DNA of 25,210 nt. Source: Alphaproteobacteria bacterium. Its GTDB lineage: Bacteria > Pseudomonadota > Alphaproteobacteria > Rhizobiales > Aestuariivirgaceae. The notes under the pieces are model-generated. The model was not told the origin of the DNA. It did not search any database and saw only the letters and a program-made list of their open reading frames with translations. The DNA lies in NCBI GenBank assembly GCA_020441605.1, contig JAGRLX010000241.1, positions 1 through 25,210 on the forward strand, read 5' to 3'. Of this stretch, positions 8,229 to 14,470 are shown piece after piece; positions within the stretch are counted from its first letter, which is position 1, and each line of letters opens with the position of its first letter. A program made the translations under genes and the position numbers.

Positions 8229-8933
8229 ATGACCACCGATCATGATTTAATCTACGGTTATCACCCTGTCGCCGAGGCCTTGAAAAACCCACGCCGCAGG
8301 CTGGTGAAGCTCAAGGCCAGCAAGAATGCCGCCGATCGCCTTGCCGCCGAGATCGGCGCAGCCGGCGTCAAGTTCGAGATCGTCCATCCGAAAGAACTGG
8401 ATCGCAATCTCGGCGCCGACGCGGTACATCAGGGCCTGCTTCTTGAAGCCTTGCCCCTTTCCCAGCCGCGGCTCGACCAGATCGACAAGAGCGGCATTCT
8501 CGTGCTGCTCGACCAGGTGACGGACCCCCATAACGTGGGAGCCATCCTTCGGACCTGCGCGGCTTTTCGGGTGACGGCGCTGGTCACCACCGCGCGTCAC
8601 TCGCCGGAAGCGTCCGGGGTGTTGTTCAAGGCCGCCTCAGGCGCCTACGAGCACGTCCCCTATGTGAAGGTCACCAACCTGGCGCGGGCCATGGCCGAAC
8701 TCAAGGAACATGGCTTCCGGCTGGCGGGGCTGGACAGCGACGCGCCGGCCTCGCTGGAGGATATCGACCGGTCCCCGCCCCTCGCGATCGTCATGGGGGC
8801 CGAGGGCAAGGGATTGCGGCAACTCACCCGTGATACCTGCGATCACCTTGTGCGGCTCGATCTCTTCGGCCCGATCCGCAGCCTCAACGTGTCGAACGCA
8901 TGCGCCGTGGCGCTCTATGCTATTACCCGCTGA
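8229..8933 (+). CDS. rlmB: 23S rRNA (guanosine-2'-O-)-methyltransferase RlmB (SpoU/TrmH family)
   Basis: This 234-residue SPOUT methyltransferase corresponds to RlmB, which 2'-O-methylates G2251 in the peptidyl-transferase P loop of 23S rRNA. It has an N-terminal substrate-binding domain (IYGYHPVAEALKNPRR to about residue 75), then the knotted catalytic domain: motif 1 LDQVTDPHNVGAILRTC with the Asn and catalytic Arg, motif 2 IVMGAEGKGL, and motif 3 LDLFGPIRSLNVSNACAVAL. The frame is open upstream to 8013, but ATG 8229 has AGGAG five bases before it and gives the usual length. It is divergent from pccA, and tRNA-Thr follows 44 bases later. Confidence 0.93.
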   Translation: MTTDHDLIYGYHPVAEALKNPRRRLVKLKASKNAADRLAAEIGAAGVKFEIVHPKELDRNLGADAVHQGLLLEALPLSQPRLDQIDKSGILVLLDQVTDPHNVGAILRTCAAFRVTALVTTARHSPEASGVLFKAASGAYEHVPYVKVTNLARAMAELKEHGFRLAGLDSDAPASLEDIDRSPPLAIVMGAEGKGLRQLTRDTCDHLVRLDLFGPIRSLNVSNACAVALYAITR

Positions 8934-8937
8934 AGGC

Positions 8938-8966
8938 TTGCAGCGCGGCGCCTGCAGGACTAAACA
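8938..8966 (+). promoter_or_regulatory. Candidate promoter of tRNA-Thr
   Basis: TTGCAG (8938-8943) and TAAACA (8961-8966) are 17 bases apart and would start transcription about five bases before the tRNA. The -35 box is good and the -10 box is fair. Read-through from rlmB is an alternative. Confidence 0.45.
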
Positions 8967-8977
8967 GCGGCGACAAG

Positions 8978-9053
<76 letters not shown>

Positions 9054-9250
9054 GCAACGCCATTGCGCTAAATCGCCTCTTTCTTTGCAGCAAGCTCCAA
9101 TCGGATCGAGGCTGGCAACACGCCATTCCTCGGTCCCCGGCAACCAGGCGTCATTCCGGGGGCGACCAGGCCTCCGCAAGTTATCCGTCCGGATGAGAGG
9201 CCATCCTGCCGGGTTGATCGCCGTCAAGGTTTGGAACCGGCCAACGGACC

Positions 9251-9658
9251 ATGTTTCGCGCCATGGTCGAGACTCCCACAAGATATTTCTTGCGGTCGAT
9301 GGCGCTAAGCGTGGCGGGAGCGGCGCTCATCTCCGTCCTCATCAAAGAAATGGGCGGAAGTGGAGAGGATGACGGTCTCCTCCTCTTCATGGCCTTCGTC
9401 ATGGGCCTCTTCTTCACGGTACTGCTGTGCCCGTTGGCCTACATCGTCACCAAGGGCCTCTTCCGCGCACAACGCCCTGCGCGAAAGGAAACCTCACTGG
9501 TGCTGTTGGCCGGAGGTGCAATCTGCCTGATCGTGGTGGGTGCATTGGTCTTGCTCGGCAATGGCGACCTCAGCATGGCTGAGTCCCTGCGCTTGACTGG
9601 CATCTTCGTGGCAGGTTGGTTGGTCTATGCTGGCGGCATGCAATGGACCAGGCCATAA
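9251..9658 (+). CDS. Small four-helix membrane protein of unknown function
   Basis: I do not recognise this 135-residue protein. It has four clear hydrophobic segments at about residues 15-35, 43-68, 82-102 and 112-131, with short charged connectors (KEMGGSGEDDG; RAQRPARKE). The basic N-terminus and the RAQRPARK loop suggest that the N-terminus and the middle loop lie in the cytoplasm. The ATG at 9251 has no strong ribosome binding site, and the in-frame Met5 is an alternative start. It stands alone between tRNA-Thr and a convergent SDR gene. The hydrophobic pattern and the absence of a better ORF on either strand support it being a gene. Confidence 0.6.
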   Translation: MFRAMVETPTRYFLRSMALSVAGAALISVLIKEMGGSGEDDGLLLFMAFVMGLFFTVLLCPLAYIVTKGLFRAQRPARKETSLVLLAGGAICLIVVGALVLLGNGDLSMAESLRLTGIFVAGWLVYAGGMQWTRP

Positions 9659-9742
9659 CCGCGACATCCTCCAGCGCACAGCATAGCTCAACCACAGACG
9701 TTCGTGCTGTCAGGTTTCGCCGAACACCGGCCGCAACGCATG

Positions 9743-10516
9743 TCACCTGAGGGTCAGTCCGCCATCTATGAAGATGACCTCTCCGGTCGTGAAACTGGCG
9801 CTGTCGGAACAGAGCCAAACCACAGCGCCGGCAAGTTCATCGACTTCGCCAATACGACCCATGATGGTGTCCTTGCCCCAATGGTCGGTAAGAACCGCCG
9901 GATTTTTTGCCAGGACGTCGTCGACCAATTCGGTCCTGATATAGCCCGGGGCGATCGCATTGACGCGGATGTTATGTTCCGCCCACTCGACGGCGAGGTT
10001 CTTCGTGAACTGATGCACGGCCGCCTTGGTCGCATTGTAGGCGGCGTGCCGGAAGGGCCAGTTCACGATCTTGCCCGACATGGAGCCAACATTGACAATC
10101 GCCCCACCTTTCTGCGCAATCATGTGCTTGCCCACATGCTTTGAACAGAGAAAGACGCCTTCGACATTGACCGCGAAGGTCCTCCTCCAATGTTCCAGCG
10201 AGTAATCCTCGACGCCGCCGGCGAAGATGATACCAGCATTGTTGATCAGGATGTCGACCCGGCCGAAGCGGTCCATGACCTCCTTTGTCATGCGTTCGAC
10301 ATCGGCCTCATCCGATACGTCGGCCTGAATCGAGAAGGCGTTCCGGCCCATGGCCTGAATGTCCTCGACCACGCGGTCTGCCCTGTCTCTCGCCGCGGCA
10401 TAATTCACGGCCACATCTGCACCGTAGGCACCCAGCGCCTTTGCCAAAGCCTCACCAATGCCGCGGGCGGCACCCGTCACGATTGCCTTCTTGCCGGAAA
10501 GATCAAAGAGATTCAT
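9743..10516 (-). CDS. SDR family NAD(P)-dependent oxidoreductase
   Basis: This 257-residue classical short-chain dehydrogenase has the nucleotide-binding TGAARGIG (14-21), the structural NNAG (92-95), catalytic Ser145 in VNVGSMSG, and the YNATK motif with Tyr160 and Lys164. NAIAPGYIRTEL follows. The ending FTTGEVIFIDGGLTLR is also typical. It probably interconverts an alcohol and a ketone. Its start overlaps the end of the GMC oxidoreductase gene by 14 bases, so it is the last gene of the GntR-led minus-strand unit. The sequence resembles gluconate 5-dehydrogenase, sorbose reductase and 3-oxoacyl-ACP reductase-type SDRs; the substrate cannot be decided. Confidence 0.9.
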   Translation of the reverse strand: MNLFDLSGKKAIVTGAARGIGEALAKALGAYGADVAVNYAAARDRADRVVEDIQAMGRNAFSIQADVSDEADVERMTKEVMDRFGRVDILINNAGIIFAGGVEDYSLEHWRRTFAVNVEGVFLCSKHVGKHMIAQKGGAIVNVGSMSGKIVNWPFRHAAYNATKAAVHQFTKNLAVEWAEHNIRVNAIAPGYIRTELVDDVLAKNPAVLTDHWGKDTIMGRIGEVDELAGAVVWLCSDSASFTTGEVIFIDGGLTLR

Positions 10517-12080
10517 GCGTTCGCCTCCCCTGGGACACGCCGCCCGATGGCGTTTTGTCTGTCAGAACTGTCTTCGTGATATGCTCTGCCGCGCGAACGG
10601 CTTGCGCAACGATCGTAAGTGAAGGATTGAACCCGGCCGACGACGGCAAGAACGAGGCATCGACGACATAGAGATTGTCGATATCCCAAACGCGGCCATA
10701 AGGGTCGAGGACCGAGGTTGCTGGATCGGTGCCAAAGCGGGCTGTGCCGCATTGATGCATCGCGACCTTGATATCCATGCGCTGCGTGATCACGATTGGA
10801 TAGCCGATCTGGCGCATGACGACTCCCCAATGTGCGACCAGTTCATTGTGGGCCTTGAGGTTGGTCGGCGTGAAGGCCACCCGGATCTTGCCGTCATTGT
10901 CGACCGACACACGATTATCGGGATCGGGAATATCCTCGGACATGATCCACCAGTCCACGCTTCGCTCCGCGAAGTAGCCCATCGCCCATTCGGGCGCCCA
11001 TTTCACTCTGGCAGTCAACATGCCGGCCTGAAGCTTTCCGAGCCCCTGGATGTTGCCGAGCGGATAAGGCCGTACCGCATTCTCGAAGTAGAAATCGTTG
11101 ACGCAAAGCGTCTTCTGGAAGGTAACGGGGTTCTTGCGGATAGGGTGGATCGCCATCATCGCCGTGTTGTTGTGGGCCATGTAGTTGCGGCCAAGCTGGT
11201 CACTTGTATTGTTCCCCAGTCCGTTGGGGTGCTTTTCATTGGCCGAGCGCAGGAGCAGAGCAGCGGAGTTGATCGCGCCAGCAGCGGAGACGAAAAAACT
11301 GCCCCTGATGTTCAGCTGACGGCCGTCTTGCTGGATCTCGATGGCCTCAACGCGCGTGCCGGTCGAATTGGTCACGAGCCTCATCACCTTCGTGTTCAGA
11401 ACAAGATCCACATTTCCAGTGGCAAGCGCCGGATTTACGAGCCGGATCTCCGCGTCGTTTTTCGCCCCCAGCCGGCACGCGAATCCATCACATGTCTTGC
11501 ACCTGATACAGGTTCCCCCCTCATGCATATCCACGGCCTGCGGAAGATGGAAAGGGTGGAGCCCTGCCCCGCGAAGCTTGTCGGCAAGCATCTCAATGAC
11601 CGGCTCGTGGGGAACCGCTGGATATGGATATGGCCCCGCCCGCGGCGGCTCGATCGGGTCCTCGTCCATCTGACCGTGAGTGCCCATGAGCCTTTCAGCC
11701 ACGTCATAGTACGGCGCGAAGTCGGAATAGGACCAGGGCCAGGCTGGTGATACACCTTCGTGGTGCTGGATTTCCTGGAAATCCCGCTCCCGAAAGCGAA
11801 CCGTTGCAGCACCGAAGAACTTGGAGTTCCCTCCAACGTAATAGAATGTCGACGGGCGGAACTCGGCGCCATCACGGTCACGCCAGGTTTCTTGTGCCGT
11901 GAAGGCCTGTTCGTGGAATACTTTCTTGACCGACCAGGTATCTGCCTCCCGCGGGAGTCGGTCACCACGTTCGACAATCAGAACCCTGGCGCCCTGATTG
12001 GCGAGCTGGTTCGCCATGGCACCCCCACCAACGCCGGCCCCGATGACGACGACGTCATAACTGTCGCTGATTTCGTTCAT
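10503..12080 (-). CDS. GMC family FAD-dependent oxidoreductase with a four-cysteine motif
   Basis: This is a 525-residue glucose-methanol-choline oxidoreductase family member. The FAD-binding GAGVGG is at 14-19, and the first conserved block is YYVGGNSKFFGAATVRFR (80-97). The C-terminal block has the catalytic pair His442 (HQCGTARFG) and Asn485 (FNPSLTIVAQAVRAAEH), preceded by NLYVVDASFLP. It oxidises an alcohol or sugar hydroxyl. No twin-arginine or Sec signal is evident, so it is probably cytoplasmic or peripheral. Unusual for the family is CIRCKTCDGFAC (Cys191, 194, 197 and 202), a possible Fe-S or metal site. A GAGGAAA ribosome binding site precedes ATG 12080, which overlaps the upstream ORF as ATGA. 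Confidence 0.9.
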   Translation of the reverse strand: MNEISDSYDVVVIGAGVGGGAMANQLANQGARVLIVERGDRLPREADTWSVKKVFHEQAFTAQETWRDRDGAEFRPSTFYYVGGNSKFFGAATVRFRERDFQEIQHHEGVSPAWPWSYSDFAPYYDVAERLMGTHGQMDEDPIEPPRAGPYPYPAVPHEPVIEMLADKLRGAGLHPFHLPQAVDMHEGGTCIRCKTCDGFACRLGAKNDAEIRLVNPALATGNVDLVLNTKVMRLVTNSTGTRVEAIEIQQDGRQLNIRGSFFVSAAGAINSAALLLRSANEKHPNGLGNNTSDQLGRNYMAHNNTAMMAIHPIRKNPVTFQKTLCVNDFYFENAVRPYPLGNIQGLGKLQAGMLTARVKWAPEWAMGYFAERSVDWWIMSEDIPDPDNRVSVDNDGKIRVAFTPTNLKAHNELVAHWGVVMRQIGYPIVITQRMDIKVAMHQCGTARFGTDPATSVLDPYGRVWDIDNLYVVDASFLPSSAGFNPSLTIVAQAVRAAEHITKTVLTDKTPSGGVSQGRRTHESL

Positions 12081-12412
12081 GCTTTCCTCTTTGTCATCGT
12101 ACCGCAGCCGTCGTTCAAAGCATTACCTCCCTGGCGCCCAAGCATGGAGCGCCTCTCCAGGGTTTCACTCCACAGGCAACGATCACGACGCATGCCAAAA
12201 ATCGCTCGCGCAGTGTTCCCGATGCAGCCTGTTACGGTCGTCACCAATTCTGTCATTGTCTTTGCGGGCCAAAAGTCGATTTCACCTTTAGCTGGCAGGC
12301 GACCACCGCCTGGAGTCGCAGACAACGGTTCGCGCCGGGGTTCAGCGGCGGTGTCGGCGACGTGAAGATCCAGTCCGGGATGGCTTGACCCAAAGCGCCA
12401 GGGCATATTCAT
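12077..12412 (-). CDS. 111-residue ORF of unknown function, overlap-coupled on both sides
   Basis: I do not recognise this protein. It is rich in Arg, Gly and Thr, has no clear membrane helix, and contains three cysteines. Its ATG (12412-12410) overlaps the stop of the GntR gene as ATGA, and its TGA overlaps the ATG of the GMC gene as ATGA. GGAAGG lies at good distance before the start. This seamless fit argues for translation of the frame. Against it, third-position GC is only about 60%, lower than in neighbouring genes, and the composition is not strongly protein-like. It could be a real accessory subunit, a coupling ORF that merely carries ribosomes to the GMC gene, or chance. Confidence 0.42.
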   Translation of the reverse strand: MNMPWRFGSSHPGLDLHVADTAAEPRREPLSATPGGGRLPAKGEIDFWPAKTMTELVTTVTGCIGNTARAIFGMRRDRCLWSETLERRSMLGRQGGNALNDGCGTMTKRKA

Positions 12413-13080
12413 CCACCTTCCGGTTCGTCGGCAAAGAGGTGGCTTTGCTGGTCGCCCAACCGGCGCATGACTTCGTATGACGCATCGAGGTGGACGCGGA
12501 GAGAGAGTTCCGCCTTGTCCCGGTCATGGGCTTCCAACGCATCGACGATGAGCGTGTGCTCATCAGTCACCCGCTCAAGATGCCCTGGCACCGGCGTACT
12601 GAGGTGGCGCAACCGATCCAGATGCACTTTTGCCTGATTGATGAAGCGCCAGATGTTCACCAATCCACTTGCGGCTGCAATCTGGGCGTGGAAGGTGTCG
12701 TCGACATTGATATAATCGAGGAGCGGGCCGTCATGAAGAATGCGCCGCATGTCCTCTATACTCTCCCGAAGCGCCATGATCTCCGACGGTGAGATCCGGG
12801 TCGCCGCCCGTCGCACGGCCTCGATCTCGAGGGCCCGGCGGATGATGAAACCTTCCTCGGAGGTCTGTCGGGACAAGCGGCAGACATAGGTGCCCGACTG
12901 CGGCAAGATCACGACCAGCCCTTCTTTCGCCAGTCGCTGTACGGCCTCGTGAACAGGGGTCCGAGACGATTGAAACCTTCGGCCAAGGTCCTTCTCGGAG
13001 ATTGCCGCGCCCGGCGCGAGTTCAAGGCGGATGATCTCGCGGCGCATCAATTGATATATTTTTTCAGATTTTGATGTCAT
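12409..13080 (-). CDS. GntR family transcriptional regulator, FadR/FCD subfamily
   Basis: This is a 223-residue DNA-binding regulator. The N-terminal winged helix (about 1-70) contains the recognition segment SSRTPVHEAVQRLAKEGLV, with His where most relatives have Arg in TPVREAL. The C-terminal all-helical FCD effector domain (about 78-205) has the usual metal and ligand residues: Asp127/Asp128 and His131 in DDTFHAQI, His175 in DEHTLIVDAL and His197 in RVHLDAS. Such regulators usually repress nearby catabolic genes and are released by a carboxylic-acid-type ligand. It is first in the minus-strand unit and divergent from the iron-type alcohol dehydrogenase, so it probably controls both directions, including its own gene. 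Confidence 0.92.
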   Translation of the reverse strand: MTSKSEKIYQLMRREIIRLELAPGAAISEKDLGRRFQSSRTPVHEAVQRLAKEGLVVILPQSGTYVCRLSRQTSEEGFIIRRALEIEAVRRAATRISPSEIMALRESIEDMRRILHDGPLLDYINVDDTFHAQIAAASGLVNIWRFINQAKVHLDRLRHLSTPVPGHLERVTDEHTLIVDALEAHDRDKAELSLRVHLDASYEVMRRLGDQQSHLFADEPEGG

Positions 13081-13098
13081 TCCGACTTGTCTCTGATC

Positions 13099-13127
13099 GA
13101 TATACCTTCATCAATACATATAGTTAA
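13099..13127 (-). promoter_or_regulatory. Candidate promoter of the GntR-ORF111-GMC-SDR unit
   Basis: On the minus strand TTAACT (13127-13122) and TATATC (13104-13099) are separated by 17 bases, giving a start near 13092 and a leader of about 12 bases. Confidence 0.45.
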
Positions 13128-13148
13128 GTCGCAGTCGTGCGCCGACTT
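13126..13148. promoter_or_regulatory. Candidate operator: inverted repeat AAGTCG-N11-CGACTT
   Basis: Exact six-base inverted arms (13126-13131 and 13143-13148) lie between the two divergent -35 boxes, and the left arm overlaps the GntR-gene -35. A further copy of the right half, CCGACTT, occurs at 13082-13088, just before the GntR start codon and exactly 60 bases from the first. The position suits a repressor controlling both directions. The sequence does not obviously match the usual GntR half-site spacing, so the link to this regulator is inference. Confidence 0.4.
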
Positions 13149-13161
13149 CTGAATTGAGTGA

Positions 13162-13190
13162 TTGCCACAAGTGCAGTGATATATTAATGT
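13162..13190 (+). promoter_or_regulatory. Candidate promoter of the iron-type alcohol dehydrogenase
   Basis: TTGCCA (13162-13167) and TAATGT (13185-13190) are 17 bases apart, with transcription expected near 13197, just before AGGAGG (13201-13206). The -10 match is weak. Confidence 0.35.
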
Positions 13191-13208
13191 GACGCTTAGC
13201 AGGAGGCA

Positions 13209-14330
13209 ATGGCTGTTATGGCGACAATTTCATATCTGACACGTATCGAGTTCGGAGAAGGTGAGATTGCACGCCTTGGCGAGCACCTTGCAACGCTCGG
13301 GGTGACGAAGCCGCTGATCGTAACCGACAAGGGATTGGTCGGAGCAGGTCTCGCGGGAGGCGTGATCGCAATGCTCGGCAGCGCCCATGCAGTGTTCGAT
13401 GGGACCCCTGCCAATCCGACTGAGGAGGCCGCACTGGCCGCCCGCGCGCTCTACCTGTCGGAGGGCTGTGACGGCGTTGTCGGTCTCGGCGGTGGGTCGG
13501 CGCTCGATCTTGCCAAGGCGGTGAGGCTCTTGAGTGGCCATGAACCGCCACTCGCGCAATACACCGCCGTTTCCGGCGGCGTCGGGCGCATACATGGCAG
13601 GATCTGCCCGATGATCGCGATCCCGACGACGGCCGGCACCGGATCGGAAGTCGGCAGGGCCGCGGTCATCATCACGGCGGAAGGTCGGAAGCTTGGCATC
13701 ATCTCACCCCACATGCTGCCATCAATCGCCATATGTGATCCCGAACTAACCTACGGTCTCCCACCGGGCCTCACGGCGGCGACCGGAATGGACGCCATCT
13801 CACATTGTCTAGAAACCTATATGGCGCCAGCTTTCAATCCGCCGGCCGAGGCGATCGCGCTGCACGGGCTGGCCTGCGGACTCGGCGCAATCGAAGCGGC
13901 TACGAAAGACGGCAGCAATATCCTTGCCCGGCGGGACATGATGGTCTCAGCCCTGGAAGGCGCGATGGCGTTCCAGAAGGGGCTCGGCGCTGTGCACGCA
14001 TTGACTCATCCGATGGGTGCCATCCGCGAACTCAATCTGCACCACGGCACGCTCAATGCTGTTCTGATGCCTGCCGTGCTGCGTTTCAACCGGCCTGCAA
14101 TCGGGGCAAAATGGGAAAGGTTGGCCGGCATGCTGGGCGGCGCGCCGGATGTACAGATCGCGGCGCTGAATTCGCGGCTGGGGCTGCCGGCGGGGCTCGA
14201 CATGATGGGAATCACGGCTGCAATGCTCGACGCCATTGCAAGGGAAGCATTGAAGGATCACTGCCATGCGACCAACCCGCGGATCCCTACGGAGGCGGAT
14301 TATCGCGCGATGCTCGAAGAGGCGCGCTGA
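13209..14330 (+). CDS. Iron-containing (group III) alcohol dehydrogenase
   Basis: This is a 373-residue metal-dependent dehydrogenase of the Fe-ADH family (FucO, glycerol dehydrogenase and maleylacetate reductase relatives). The Rossmann-like N-domain has GLGGGSALDLAK (92-103) and IPTTAGTGSEV (138-148) for NAD(P). Metal ligands are Asp195 and His199 in TGMDAISHCLETY, His263 in VHALTHPMGA and His279 in HHGTLNAVL. It oxidises an alcohol to an aldehyde or ketone, or works in reverse; the substrate is unknown. AGGAGG ends only two bases before ATG 13209, while the in-frame Met4 (13218) is eleven bases away, so the exact start is uncertain. Divergent from the GntR-led unit, it probably shares regulation with it. 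Confidence 0.92.
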   Translation: MAVMATISYLTRIEFGEGEIARLGEHLATLGVTKPLIVTDKGLVGAGLAGGVIAMLGSAHAVFDGTPANPTEEAALAARALYLSEGCDGVVGLGGGSALDLAKAVRLLSGHEPPLAQYTAVSGGVGRIHGRICPMIAIPTTAGTGSEVGRAAVIITAEGRKLGIISPHMLPSIAICDPELTYGLPPGLTAATGMDAISHCLETYMAPAFNPPAEAIALHGLACGLGAIEAATKDGSNILARRDMMVSALEGAMAFQKGLGAVHALTHPMGAIRELNLHHGTLNAVLMPAVLRFNRPAIGAKWERLAGMLGGAPDVQIAALNSRLGLPAGLDMMGITAAMLDAIAREALKDHCHATNPRIPTEADYRAMLEEAR

Positions 14331-14470
14331 TCGTCATTCCCGACCGGCCGTACGCTGCTTGCCAACGTGATGCGGTTGCAGCGCTTAGCTTAGAGCCAAG
14401 TCACCTTCCCCCCTGTCACCCAGGATGATGCGGGTGCATTTCCCATCGAGACCCTGTTCGTTCGATTGCC

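Noticed and set aside
9570..9818. 82-codon minus-strand ORF between the small membrane protein gene and the SDR gene
   Set aside because: It overlaps the ends of both better-supported genes and has shadow-like composition.
10752..11750. 332-codon plus-strand open frame opposite the GMC oxidoreductase
   Set aside because: It has no family-like motifs and is rich in His and Arg as expected of an antisense shadow. The minus-strand gene has full FAD and catalytic motifs.
11760..12365. 201-codon plus-strand frame crossing the GMC start and the 111-codon ORF
   Set aside because: It overlaps the GMC N-terminus and its FAD motif, has no good ribosome binding site, and fits no operon. The minus-strand overlaps are a better explanation.
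13805..14428. 207-codon plus-strand frame inside and beyond the iron-type alcohol dehydrogenase
   Set aside because: It is a +2-frame shadow with Arg/Gly/Ala-rich content, and the in-frame metal ligands belong to the dehydrogenase frame.
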